Positions 20,700 through 32,900 of a DNA stretch of 64,000 nucleotides are shown in pieces (the first letter of the stretch is position 1; every line of letters starts with the position of its first letter). The notes under the pieces are model-generated. The model searched no databases. It was not told where the DNA came from and worked only from the letters and a program-made list of their open reading frames with translations. Origin of the DNA: Pyropia yezoensis (Eukaryota; Rhodophyta; Bangiophyceae; Bangiales; Bangiaceae); assembly GCA_009829735.1 (NCBI GenBank), contig CM020619.1:24949554-25013553 (forward strand), given 5' to 3'. The translations under genes and the position numbers were made by a program.

Positions 20700-23600
20700 G
20701 TGACTGGTCTAAGCGCGTGCCAACTAGCGTGGCGAAGGGCGCAGGGTGCGCTCAGCAATCTTTAAAGTCAGAGAGCGCGGGCTGTCAGGGCCACATTTCC
20801 ACCGCGATCACCCTACGGCCGCAGGCCTATCTCTGTGTCGGCCGACGAATATCGGGGGCAGCGCGTCTCCTGCTTGTCCACTTACGGATGCCAATGTGGA
20901 AGCGCACGGCTACGGCTGCGACCCGCGCGAAACTAGACCAACTTGGTTGCGCCAAATGGCCAGCCGCCTGTCCTTAATGTGCGTGTTGGATGTGACAAGA
21001 GGTCCACGGTGGTGGCCTTGGATTCTGCGTTCATGGTGCTGACCCCACCTGTGTTCTCTTTGTCCAGAGCGCCTCGAACAGAGGGAGAGGGGGGAGAGAG
21101 GGGGGAACGGGAAAGTGCGGGGGGACCCCTTGGCATGGTTGGCTGTTCCCACAACTGCCCCCATCCCCCCACCGCTCCTCGCCAGGCGGCGACCCACCCT
21201 CCAGTCGCGGGCCTCGCCAGGTGGCCTTTCGGGACGAGGGCACGCCACCGTCGCCAACGCCTCGGCCTCCCGTCGCCGTATGTAGGCAACGCGCTGTCTC
21301 TCCTCTGTCTGCGCCCACGCCTCCTTTGGAAAATATCCCGACAGGGGCGGGAGGGCCACGGCGGGAGTGGAGCCACCGAGCAGACGCGACGCATCTTTTG
21401 GCAGCAGCTCTTCGGGAGGGGAGCGGGGGATGTAAGAGTAGGGCGGTCCGACGGGGAGGTCAGCAGCCTTTCCTGGGGTGTGGACCCGCGCGAATCCGGA
21501 AAGAGCCCCGTCTCTGCCGGCGATGGTTGCCAGAAACCACAATCGTCTGCTGCTCGAGCGCGGGCGCGCCATTCCGCACACCTGATAGTGCCCCGCATCG
21601 GCTCTTTCGCGGGTGATAGGTTGTTACGGAAGAGTCCGGAGGAGGGTTGGGCAGGCCGACGTTGCGCTACAAGGACGTACGACCGCCGACATCGCACGAC
21701 GGCCGTCGCTACGCTGAGGCGGCGAGGTGGCTCTCGCGACGGGACCGCCACGGGCGGCCGTCACCGTCAGCCGGTGATTCAGCACGCGACTACGAGGCGG
21801 GTCGGGGGGAGGGACGTGGGAGCGAGTGGCATGTGGTTCATATTTTGTTGTCGAAGAGACAGAAGCAACGGCACAGTGGGCCCTGTGGAAACTATGGCGG
21901 TGATGCCGTTCGTGGACCCTGCACAGACTTCTCCAACCGCCTCAGACGGTTCCTGGTTGCCCCGATGGAGGGTGTGTGTAAACGCGAGGAGGGCGAGGGG
22001 AGAGTGTCCTGGGCGTAGATTTGTGGACCAGGCGTGGGCCGCTTGGCTGATGGTGTGGGTATGTAGCTCGACGCGGCAGGGTTGAGATTGGACGGCGTGG
22101 GTGGACCGCGCGCATGCATATGGTCGTGGCGCTGCCAGCGGGTCCTACTCTCCCAGTTCCCCTCTCGCGGCAACGCCCTGTTCCAAGATGCGGCGACCAC
22201 ACCAGCGAAGAACGGCTGTGGAGCATCCTCTGAGGCTCGATGTGCCCCCGCCGCAGGTACATATCGATACGGTCATACTCTCCAAGAGGGAGGCAGCGTC
22301 AATTCTTGCCTCAGGGTTCTCACACTCAAATCCTCAGGGGGCAGAGCTGATTGGAACGCTCTCTACATCAATTGGGTCAATGTCAATGGACTATGGTTCT
22401 GGAAGAACGTACTTAAATACTCGAAACTATCACCAGGAAGGTTATGGCCCCCTCGTGCACACTGCAGACAAGAGCTGGGAACGCGATGCACGAGTCAGCC
22501 GTGCCCCCTAAAGCACGATGTATTTGTTCTTGGGTCCTCACACAATACGGAAAACGACCACGGCCTGTCTTCTGGTGCCGAAAGCGCAAGACATGGGGTT
22601 GAAGCAAGACCGACGCCGGCCCGTCCCGTTTTTGAATGGGATTGGCGACGGTTCTTGCCTGCTGGTTCCAGACTGCTTGATGGTCAGAGGTGTGGAGCAG
22701 GATTCGGCGCAGCGCAGTCAGAGAGCCTCTTGTCGGCGCCGTGCTCAGTAGCGCGCTTCAATACCGAACGTGCTACCTCCCGCCGCGAAGGTCCTGGATG
22801 GTATGCATGTACTTCTCTGTTGTGGCTGCCCCGTTGAGTTTCCTCCACCGTGGCGCTACAGACACAAGGCGAAAACGCGATTGTGGGCTGAGGCAGTGAA
22901 AAATAATCTGGGGGGAGGGGAGCGGCAGAGGTGACCACAGGCCGTTCTTCTCTGTCTCTCTCGGGCACGGATTGTGCTGTTTTGTTGCATTTCTCGCAGC
23001 TTGTCCCTCGGTATGTACCGCATTGTCATTGATCCCGGTGCTCGTGTTGCCGAGTGTGCTGTTACATAGAACCGTGCGTTGCCAGCGAAAGGGTAGGGTG
23101 AGTGGCCCTTCTTGGCTGTAGTCTAAGGGCATACCCACCCACGTGGACGAACGGAGAGACTAAAACGAGGCCTTATATTGGTTTTCGGTATGCAAGCCGT
23201 ACTTACCTTTTGTCACAACTTGAAAGTCACTTCAGCCAATCAGACGCGCGTATCACCACGCACCCGATAGTCTGCTGACTATAGGTGTGACTAAAACTCG
23301 CTGCTTTGGTCACTCCCATAGTCCACGGACCAACGGAGGTCTCCCTGGGCTTCATCTGATTGGCTGTCGCTTCGATACAAGAATATGCGATTTTGCTCCG
23401 TAACGTTATATTATAGTCCATTGTCGGATAGTCACGTTGGTGGGTACGCCCTAATTGAACAACTGTATGAGAGACTGATCCACTTCAGATCCTCTTAAAA
23501 AGAACAACAGAGTGGCTTAATTTATCCACCGGTCGATTGTTCGTCTCCGTGGCACGGACGTCTCTCTGTGGGGTCTCCACGGACAACGGGCGGCGGCATC

Positions 23601-24100
23601 AGGCGGAGCCCCTCTGCATAGAGTATGAAGCACTGATGCTGCGACGGGGATGGCGGTCCGAGCTGACAATGGGTGGCGGATGCTCTTGTTCGAGGCCACC
23701 ACCACTGACACGGTGAGGCGGCATCGAGCTTATTATGGCCACGGCGGTGGGGGCGTCGGCAGCGGCAATGGGTGCTTCAGTGGGCACCACTTGGCCCGTT
23801 TGCAGGCGGTTTTATGTCGCCCAGACCAACTTGCCCCCTGGAGGACAACTGAGGGTAAGCGGGAAGCCGTGCTCGCCACGGTTCCGGGTTCCGCTGCTCC
23901 AAGCGAGTGAAGCCGAGGAGACTAGACAGGAGAGGGGGTGCGGGGAGGCGTCTCTTTGGGGGCGGGGGGGGGTGATGTCTGGAGGGGGAGGTCGAGAGAA
24001 GGGCGGGTGGACGAATTCTTTCGTTGGGGCCTGTGTGCGGAGGGGGCGGCATAGGTGGGAGACGACTGCTGTTTGGGACAGTCACTGAAACGAGGCCATG
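20700..24100. repeat. degenerate dispersed repeat, copy B (with a MITE inserted)
   Basis: The same order of anchor blocks as copy A: GTGATTCAGCACGCGAC at 21772, GGCCGCTTGGCTGATGG near 22037, CCCGTCCCGTTTTTGAATGGG near 22620 and GGCATCGAGC near 23720. It carries the 331-bp insertion at 23124-23454, which copy A lacks. Spurious ORFs only. Confidence 0.55.
23124..23454. mobile_element. PIF/Harbinger-like MITE with TAA target duplication
   Basis: A 325-bp element (23127-23451) with imperfect ~21-bp inverted ends (left GGGCATACCCACCCACGTGG, right end GGGCGTACCCACCAACGTG in reverse), flanked by TAA on both sides. A TAA/TTA duplication and GGGC-type ends are typical of PIF/Harbinger elements. Internal sequence is AT-richer than its surroundings and has no transposase ORF. 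It sits within repeat copy B. Confidence 0.75.
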
Positions 24101-24665
24101 CTGAGTGCACCCGCCATGCCAGGGGCCATATGAACACAAAATACTGCGGCCGACTTTGGTCCACGCTCACCGGCCCCTTACTCAACCACGCTCGCTCTCT
24201 TCTCTGTGATGGTTCTATTCGCCCCTATCCGGGGGGGGGGGGGCGTCGTCTTTGTTTCTAGAGGGGACATGGGGTGGGGTGCGAAGAGGTGGTGGCGCCC
24301 CGCCGCGCTGGCGTGGGGAGCGACCACTTCGTCGTCACTTCTTACACCTCGCGCTGCCGCCCCTGGTTGGCCCTTTTCGACTTTTGGACGACCACCGCCG
24401 CCGCCCGCAGTTGCCGTGCCCCCCCCCCCGATCTGTCTGCAATGAACGCCTGGTCGACTACCTCAGGCCGTGAGGTTTTCACCTATCCCAGGGACGACCT
24501 GGCGGCCACGCCGCAGAGCGTGGTCCCCTGGAGCACACGTCCATCAGCTTGTCGCTTTCTCCGCTCCGAGTGACATGAATTATGCATAGCCACCGGCTTT
24601 GGCGCCTTCCACTGAACTGCCTCTGTTTTTTCCTCCATCGCATGGAAATGCCAACAACGGCTCTT
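24101..24665. other. interval downstream of truncated CCT copy
   Basis: Mixed sequence with a G run at 24230-24243. On the minus strand it follows the truncated CCT-protein copy. I searched it for a CCT motif in all frames and saw none. Confidence 0.4.
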
Positions 24666-25505
24666 TTAGCTTTCAAAGCCAACACACACACGCTCAGAGA
24701 GGCAACCGCCAACGAGCCTCGCAGTCGCCACCCGCGCCACGGCGCGTGCAACGGTCGCGGCAGGGAGGCCGGGTGGGATGGCGCCCCGCCAGGCGGACTC
24801 CCCGGGGTCGGTGTCGCAGGGGAAGGGGTGGGAGGTGGGGAGCGGCGGCCGGGCGGGCGCTGCCGCCGCGGCGGGATCTGGCGCGGTGGCCGCGGTGGAG
24901 GCCGCGGTAAAGCCAGGGAAGGACGCTGTCGCCGTCGCCGTCGGTGGCGGCGGCGGCGGCGCCAGGGGCGGCAGCAGCGGCGGCGGCGGCGGCATTGACG
25001 GCAGGGCAACGTCACCCAACCCACCCTCCGCCGGTGGCCAAGGGATGCCGCCGACACCCGCCGCCTCCCCCACCCCGCCACCCCTCCCCCCCTCCCCTGA
25101 GGCGGGGAGGCTTTGAGCCGGGCCGTCAGGGGCGTCCCCCACTGGCAGCAGCGCCGCCCAGAGGGCCTCGAGTTCCCGCTCCGCCGCGGCCATGGACGGG
25201 GGCAGCTCGCTGGGCTCGTCGGCCGGCAGCGCCTCCTCCCAGCTCGCCCCCCCGACCAACGGCGGTAGCGCCTGCTGATCGGGCGCCCATGTCTGTGACA
25301 GCGGCGTGAGGGCGGTCCCCGCGGCCGCCCCTGCCGCCCCCCTGGCCTCCACCACCGCTGCCTCTGCCGCTGCAGGGGGGTGGAAGGGTGGGTAGGAGAG
25401 GGGGGGGGGCGGCGGTGGCGGCGGCGGCGGAGGAAGGGGGACAGGATACCACCCGTCGACCGCAAACGACGGACCGCAAACGGGCAAGGCTCCAAACAAG
25501 GACAT
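24666..25505 (-). pseudogene. truncated paralogue of the CCT-motif protein
   Basis: The ATG at 25505 starts MSLFGALPVCGPS, matching MSFFDAFPLSG of the gene at 11929-14071. The shared order continues: Pro-run then LSYPP, VGGASWEEALP, the near-identical block LPPSMAAAERELEALWAALL, then GVGGIPWP and SAWRGAIPPGLPAATVARAV. The reading frame then runs into unrelated codons and stops at 24666, so the whole C-terminal part including the CCT motif is missing. It is either a truncated duplicate (my preference) or a family member lacking CCT. The surviving blocks are in one open frame, which helps confirm the intended frame of the full gene. Confidence 0.72.
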
Positions 25506-26500
25506 GGGGCCAGGCAGAGGGGCAACGGCAGGGGTAATGGGGATGGGGGGGAGCAGGTGGGCGGCCAAGGACGGACGAAAATAGGAGAGCGGAAAGATGG
25601 GGGGGGGGGGGAGTCCAAGGTGCGAGCGCGGCCGTGTGAGCGGGGAGGGAGCGACGAGGGAGGGGGGTCTTGCGCTGCCGACGCGTCCCCGCCCTTGGCC
25701 GATACGCCCTCGGCGGCCTGCCGTGGGTGTGGTTTGGAGAGGAGGGGAGTGGCGCCTGACCGCCGCCGCCGGCGCAGCTCAACACGGCGGGTGCAATCGC
25801 CGGCGCCCGGTGTGGCACGCCGTGGGGTGTGCAGGACGTGTGGGGTGGGGTAGGATGGCGCACGCGTAGGTTCACTCCGCGTGTGCAATGGCACGCCCCG
25901 GGAAGCGGACGCGGCACCGGCGGCGGCGGCGACGGCGGCGACGGTGGCGGGTGGCGATGGATGCGGTGGCATGTACTGTACATATTTAGCGGTGGCGGTG
26001 GCGGCTGGGCCACTCGTACGGGAGGGGCGAGCCCTTCCCTCGCCGCCGCTTCTCCCAAGTGTGTTCCTAGCCGCCGCCTCTCCTGGTTCCACCAGGTACC
26101 CTCACCCCATGTGCCCGCCACGAGGCCAGGGCGGGAACGAGGGGCGGAGGGGGCAAGAGTGTCCCCGTGGAGGTGGCGGGTGGGGGGGGGGGAGGTGGTG
26201 GCGGGTTGGGGGGGAGGGGTGGGGGGGGGGGAGGGTGGGCCGGTGAGCTCTGTTGCCGACACCACCCCGCCGGCTGGCAGTTGAGCCGGGGGGGGGGTCG
26301 TCCACCCGCCATATCCCTGCCATCATTGGGCTGTCTGTGCGCCCCCCCCCCTATCGGTTGCGCTCTGGAGGGCGCCACAACAGTCCGCCTCCGCGTTGCA
26401 ACGCCAATACCATGGCCACCATGTCCATGGATGATCCCGGATTGTAATCTGCGCGCTCCGCTGGCGAGACCGCCCGCGCCGGATCCGGCGCGCATTCGAG
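25506..26500. other. upstream flank of truncated CCT copy
   Basis: GC-rich with G runs (25597-25613, 26176-26232). It includes an AT-rich island GCATGTACTGTACATATTT at 25969-25987. No supported gene was found. Confidence 0.4.
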
Positions 26501-28750
26501 CCGAAAGGTCGTAAATCGGGCCAGTGTGTCAGCGGTCACCGGTGATCCTCGTTATGGAATGGAACACCGCCCTACGCCGATTGATCATTGCTAGACCTCT
26601 CGGCCGTGGTCATGGCCAAGGAAGAGAAGGGGGAGGCGGACGGGATACTAATAAGCGAGGCCACGGGATGGCAGTGCACGTGCCTGTCACGGGCACAGTG
26701 TCATGGCGTGATGCCAGCGACCCCGCCCCACCAGAGAACAACCAATGTACCTTCCCGGGGGTTTCGCGTAACCCGCATGGTTGGAACATGCTGTTTCGCA
26801 CGGATCATGCAACGGCAGAGGGGGGCGCCGCCTCTTGGACGGCAAAGCTTGGAGGTGTCAGGGTGAGGCACGCGCCAATTCTGTGTCGGGCGCGACCCAA
26901 AGAGGGGGCGGAGCGTTTCCTGACGGTGGCCACTGTGCCAGTTTGGCGGCCTCGGTTGCCCCTTTCGTACACACCCTGCCCGACTTGTGCGGCCAGCCAC
27001 TTGTCCTCCGTGCGCGTGGGGGGCCCTAAAGAGATGACGGTGGTGGTGGCCTCGGCTGTTGCGTTCATGGTGTGCTGTCCCAACCTGCGCCCCCTCCGTT
27101 CTGAGCTGTCTTGAATAGAGGGAGGAGCGGGAGTGGGGGGATCGGGGAGGTGCGTGAGGGTGCCCCCGAAAAGTGCGACTGTGACCTCCCACCGGTCTCG
27201 GAGAGGCTCCGACGCGAGGCGGGGGCGCTCCCACGCCAGGCGGCAGCCCGACGTGGGCGCTCTCGGAGCGGCCCGCGCCAGGTGGCCTCGCGGGGACGGG
27301 GGCGCGCGACCGCAGCCCGCCGCAAGCCGCTGGGTGGCCGCATGATCGGCGGTGAGTCAGCAAAAAGAGGGCGGCGACGGGCGGTGGTGGCCGCTACGGG
27401 GCGCGGTTTCCCCACTGTCTGCGCCCACGCCTCGTTTGGGGATTCCCGACTTGTCGGGGGGCCAAGGGGGGCTGGGGCGGAAGTGGAGTCGCTCACGCAG
27501 GCAACGGTTCTTCTGGAGGGGAGTGTGTGTGGCGGGGGGGGGGGTGGGGCGGCGTCGGCGGTTGCGCGAGCACGAGCCGGCATCGCCTTGCCCGGATGGC
27601 ACCCCCATTGGATGGGATGGCTTGTTGGGGGGGGGGGGGGGGGCGTCGTAGGGGCGGGCGGAACGGCGTTGCGCTCGACTGACGGGGGACCGCCGTCGCC
27701 GCACGACGGTCGGTCGCCACGCTACAGCGGAGAGAGGGCCGCCGCGGTTGGGCCGCCGCGGGCGGCTGCCACCGTCGGTCTGTGATTCAGCACACGCTCG
27801 CGAGGTGGGGCGGGGGGGGGGGCGGCGGGGGAGTCACGGGCGCTTGCTTCCTTTTGTGGTGAAAAAGATACGAGAGGGGCCCCGCAACGGCTGGGCGCCG
27901 TCAGCAAGAGCGGGCCGTGGAGCTGTTCTTTAGTCGTGCGCAGACTCCCCCAGCCTCTCAGGGCTGTTCCTGCTTTCCGCGATTGAGGGATTAGTGGAAA
28001 CACCAGGCGGGGGGCGGCGCGGGGTGGGAGGGTACGCTGGTAGAGTGGGGGACCAGGAGCAGGCCGCTTGGCTGATCGTGAAAGGGATGTAGCCGCGCGG
28101 CGGAGTTGAACTTAAACAGCCAAGGGGGATTGAGCGCAGATGTTCCAGCCGCTCCCTCCGCCCGGGGTCCTGCGACGGCAGAACTGTCCACAGGGTGGAG
28201 CGGTGCACTGACCTTGCCAGTGTGTGACCGGTGTAGAAGGATATGCTTGCAGGCAATGCGCGCGAATTCCACCATGGCTGCGGCAATCACAATCGCTGTA
28301 GTGGTCCGCTGTAGTGCTTCTTTGGATGGGGCGCGCGGGGCAGACGTGGGCGTGGCCTTGCCGGTGTGTCACAAGCTCACAGTTCCCCCCGCTCAGACTT
28401 CCGTTCCAGGACGTTGCGGCGGCCATCCCAGCAAAGAGCGGCTGTGGAGGTTCCTCTGCGGCTACACACCGCCCCGATGCGCGTCCGCAACCGTGTTACG
28501 GGCGCGGACAAACAATGGCAATCCGAGAGAGAGAGAGGGGCAATCATTAGCCTGCCCTGAACTTCTCAGGGGGCTGAGACAGAGCCCATTGGCACGCCCT
28601 TCGGATGGATCCGCCAAGAGAGATACAGTACAGACCGGCTCTCTAGATACTTTGTAGGTATTGGTCGAAACTATAAGCGGGCGGCTGTAGCCGTGTTTAT
28701 GCACTTTGAACAGCAGCTGGCTTCTCGATTGTCTGTACACCAGCCGGCCG
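26500..28750. repeat. degenerate dispersed repeat, copy C
   Basis: Shares with copies A and B the GTGATTCAGCAC block (27782), GGCCGCTTGGCTGATCGTG (28061), and with B a CCAGCAAAGAGCGGCTGTGG block (28428). Same orientation as A and B. It lies immediately beyond the truncated CCT copy, as copy A lies beyond the full CCT gene, suggesting that both were duplicated as one block. Confidence 0.5.
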
Positions 28751-29070
28751 TGCCCCCTGTACATACCGGATGCTTCCCTGTCCTATGCAACTCGGGTGAC
28801 GAACATGGCCTGCTTGTTAGCGAAGCTTCTATACCGACTCGCCAGGGAACCGCTGCACGCTAACGCGCATCGATCGCAGCCCCCCCCCCCTGGCAGCAGC
28901 AGGTGCCCACCGGCCAGTGGCAGGCGCCGCCCCTCCAGCAGCATCAGCGCCCCCCCCACAGGTAGCAGCCCCCCCACCGACACCATCAGCCGCCCCGACA
29001 CCGGTAGCAGCCTCCCCCCTGGAAGAAGCAGCCGCCCCCCCGCAGCTAGCGGGTGCCCCCCCACCGATAG

Positions 29071-29745
29071 CGCATCCCCGCCGCCGCCGCGGGCGCCGCC
29101 GCCCCCACCGCCGCTGACAACGACGCTTCCGTCACCGACGACAACGGTCCGACTGCGGCGGCGGCGGCGGCGGCGGCCGACGCCCCTGCGCCCGCCGCTG
29201 CCGCCGCCACGGACGCGGCGGCGCGGCACGCGGCGGCCGTCGCGGCGGGCTGCCGCCTGGCCGCCAACGTGGCCGCGCAGCCCCCCCCCCCCCCCCCCCC
29301 CCCCCCCCCCACGTCGGCGGCGGCGGCGGGGTCCCCCTCCGCGGACTTCGCCGCCGCGGCCGCGGCGGTGGCGTCGGCGCTCGCCGTTGGCGGGGACGCC
29401 AGCCGGGCGGTGGCGGGCGGCTGGCTGTCCCCCCTGGGCCCCCCCCCCGTCATAGCGGCGGCGGCGGCGGCGGCGGCGGCCGCCGACGGCGCCGCCCGTG
29501 GCCTGGGCCGCCTCCTCGCCGGCCGTGACGGGCGGGGCGGCGGCTCGCCGCCGCGGCGGGAGTGGACGCCTCCCTGCGGGGGCTGTGGGTGGCCGCCGCC
29601 GCCGACCCGGGGGGGGGGGGGGGTGGCGGAACTGGTCGCCGCCGTGGCCCAGCGCGGGTCGCAGGTGGGCGGCCTGTTACACGGGCGGCTGCTGGAGGAC
29701 GGAAGGGGGGGGGCTGGGCATTGGGCGGGTGGGGAGAGGGAATGA
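29071..29745 (+). CDS. possible Ala-rich protein fragment, frame-broken
   Basis: The plus strand encodes coherent helical-looking segments such as DAAARHAAAVAAGCRLAANV, SADFAAAAAAVASALAVGGD, VDASLRGLWVAAAADPG and ELVAAVAQRGSQVGGLLHG. These segments sit in different frames separated by G/C homopolymers (29281-29310, 29611-29622 and others). Stops block upstream extension beyond 29071 in the main frame. No family is recognised. It is either the remnant or a badly assembled end of a real gene, or chance. The antisense ORF of similar length is less protein-like. Confidence 0.3.
   Translation, partial: RIPAAAAGAAAPTAADNDASVTDDNGPTAAAAAAAADAPAPAAAAATDAAARHAAAVAAGCRLAANVAAQPPPPPPPPPPTSAAAAGSPSADFAAAAAAVASALAVGGDASRAVAGGWLSPLGPPPVIAAAAAAAAAADGAARGLGRLLAGRDGRGGGSPPRREWTPPCGGCGWPPPPTRGGGGVAELVAAVAQRGSQVGGLLHGRLLEDGRGGAGHWAGGERE
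29281..29310. repeat. 30-nt C homopolymer
   Basis: An uninterrupted C run inside the possible Ala-rich ORF, encoding poly-Pro if translated. Confidence 0.85.
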
Positions 29746-29964
29746 TCTCCTCCAGCCGCCGCAGCCCCTCCCCCCACACGACGCTACCCTTTCGCGCCCG
29801 GCGGCGGCCCCCGCCCCGCCCCATGTTCATAAGTACCTACTCACTGTTACACTGCTCTGCCGAGCGCATAGAATACGACCGTGCATAGCCGCAAACACCC
29901 CCAACGGCCGCACCCAGCGGCCGCACGTCTGGGCCACCCCCCGTGTTCGTTCCAGCCACCTTCC

Positions 29965-32900
29965 CTAGGCTGCAGCTGGCCCCCCTACCTCCCACCGGCA
30001 GCAGCCACTCACTCCAGGCTCTCCGCTAGCCACCCCGCGGGGGTGCCAGGGCCGCGGCGACACTTCCGACAGCGGCCCCACGGTCGCCAGGCACAGGGGC
30101 AGCAGGGGGGGGGGGGTGCACGCCCCCGTGCACACCCCCATCGCCGGGCACCGCAGCCGCGGCTGGGTGTGGGTCGTCTGAACAAACAGCTGCTGCTGCC
30201 GCGGGGGCGGCGGCCCCGCCGGCGGCACGCACCGCGTTCGCGGGTGCCCCCGTGGCCGCGGCGGCCGCCCCAAGGCGTGGTAGCGCCGCACCCGCAGCGG
30301 CAGCCCCGTCACGGGCACCATCGACACCACCCGGGGCACCGTCGGTGGCGGCAGCAGCGGCCCCACGGTCGCCAGGCACAGGGGCAGCAGGGGGGGGGGG
30401 GTGCACGCCCCCGTGCACACCCCCATCGCCGGGCACCGCAGCCGCGGCTGGGTGTGGGTCGTCTGAACAAACAGCTGCTGCTGCCGCGGGGGCGGCGGCC
30501 CCGCCGGCGGCACGCACCGCGTTCGCGGGTGCCCCCGTGGCCGCGGCGGCCGCCCCAAGGCGTGGTAGCGCCGCACCCGCAGCGGCAGCCCCGTCACGGG
30601 CACCATCGACACCACCCGGGGCACCGTCGGTGGCGGCAGCAGCGGCCCCACGGTCGCCAGGCACAGGGGCAGCAGGGGGGGGGGGTGCACGCCCCCGTGC
30701 ACACCCCCATCGCCGGGCACCGCAGCTGCGGCTGGGTGTGGGTCGTCTGAACAAACAGCTGCTGCTGCCGCGGGGGCGGCGGCCCCGCCGGCGGCACGCA
30801 CCGCGTTCGCGGGTGCCCCCGTGGCCGCGGCGGCCGCCCCAAGGCGTGGTAGCGCCGCACCCGCAGCGGCAGCCCCGTCACGGGCACCATCGACACCACC
30901 CGGGGCACCGTCGGTGGCGGCAGCAGCGGCCCCACGGTCGCCAGGCACAGGGGCAGCAGGGGGGGGGGGGTGCACGCCCCCGTGCACACCCCCATCGCCG
31001 GGCACCGCAGCTGCGGCTGGGTGTGGGTCGTCTGAACAAACAGCTGCTGCTGCCGCGGGGGCGGCGGCCCCGCCGGCGGCACGCACCGCGTTCGCGGGTG
31101 CCCCCGTGGCCGCGGCGGCCGCCCCAAGGCGTGGTAGCGCCGCACCCGCAGCGGCAGCCCCGTCACGGGCACCATCGACACCACCCGGGGCACCGTCGGT
31201 GGCGGCAGCAGCGGCCCCACGGTCGCCAGGCACAGAGGCAGCAGTGGGCGCCACCGGACCCGGTGCGCCGCCGCCAACGGGGGGGGACCCCACCGCGGCC
31301 GGTCGCCCGCCCGCGTCGGCCGCGCGCGCCGCGGCGGCAGCCACACCGCCAACGCCCCCGCCGTCCACCGCCGACGGGTCGCCTCCCCCGCCGACCGCAG
31401 CCGCGCCGCCGCCGGCCGTCGCGGCCGCCCCTCCCCCACCACCGCCACCGGGCTCCGCCCCCGCCGCACCACTGTCCACGGCCATGGCCGCGTCGGGGTC
31501 CCCGACCGAGCCGCCCGACCGGCGCCCTGACGATCCGCTGCCGGCCGGGCCCTGCGCAGGGGGGCGGGCGCCGCTCGCCGCGGCCGACCGCTGCCCAGGT
31601 GGCTCGGACGCGGACGCGCCCGACTGGCTCAGCCGCATGCCCGACGCCTCGCTCGGCCGCGCCCGCCCGCCCACCGCCGACGACTGGGTGGCCTTGACGG
31701 GCGCCGACACGCCCGCCCCTGGCTCCGTGCTGCTCGAGCCATCACTCTCCCCCTCGTTGCCGTCAGCCTCCCCGTCGCCCGCCGCACCCGCACCCGCACC
31801 CCCCTCCGCGGATGCGGCGGCGCCAAAGAGGGCGCGCTGTACGCCCAGCGGCGCCGGCGGCATCGGCAGATCCCCCGCCGCCGCACCGCCCGGCGACGCG
31901 TCGGGCTCGTCGGCGAGCCGCGCGTCCACCTCGTCCTGCGGCCCCACCGCCGCCGCCTCGGACAGCGCCGCCACCGCCCGGCGGATCATGTCCCGCCGCT
32001 CCCGGCTGGACGCCTGCAGCGACGCGACGAGCGCCGCCAGGCGCCGGCGCTCCCGCGCCGCAGCCCGCAGGCGGGCGGCCGCCACCCGCGCCGCCGCCGC
32101 GTGGGCGCGCCCGTCGGCGAGCGCCGCGTCCGCCTCGGCGCGGGCACGGCGCTCGCCGTCGCTCGCCGCCGCGCGGCGGGTGCTCGCGTCGACCGCCGCC
32201 GCCACAACCGCCCGCGCCCGCGCCTCGGCCGCGTCGGCACGCGCGTCGGCGGCGGCGGCGGCCTCTTCCGCCGCGCTGCGCGCGGCGCGGGCGGCCTTGC
32301 TGCCGCGTGCCGCCGCGTCGAGCTGCTCCCGCAGCTCCCGGGTGGTGGCCGCCGCCTCGGCGAGCGCGCCGCGCAGCCGCTCGGCGTGGCGCTCGGCCGC
32401 GGCGGCGGCGGCGGCGGCGGCGGCGCGCTCGTGGACCGCCCGGTCGCGGCGCTCGACCTCGGCGTCCTTTTGCACGCGGAGGGTGCTACTCTCGTGGATC
32501 ACCCGCCGCACCTCCCGCACCCGCGCCTCGGTCGCCGCCTCGGCCCGCGTGGCGCGGTCGAGGTGGTCCGCCGCCTCGGCGCGCGTGAGCGCCAGCCGCG
32601 CCCGCACGTCGGCGGCGGCGGCGGTGGCGGCGGCAGCCGCCTTGCGCTCCGCCGACGCCGCGGCGACCGCCTCCCGCGCGGCCGCGTCGTACTCGTCGCG
32701 CTCGGTGGTCATGTCCTCCAGCTGCCGGCTTAGCTCCTCCACCGTCGCCCGCAGCGACCGCACCTGCTCCTGCGCCCCCGACAGGGCAGACGCGGTCGAC
32801 GCCGCCGCCGCCGCCGCTGCCCCCGCATCGTCTGCCGCGCCCGACGCCGATGGTGCCGACAGCGCTGCCGGGGGGGGGCGTCCCGCAGCCGCACGGGCGG

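Noticed and set aside
30081..31219. CRISPR-like array
   Set aside because: Units are contiguous 285-bp coding repeats without spacers, in a eukaryotic gene.
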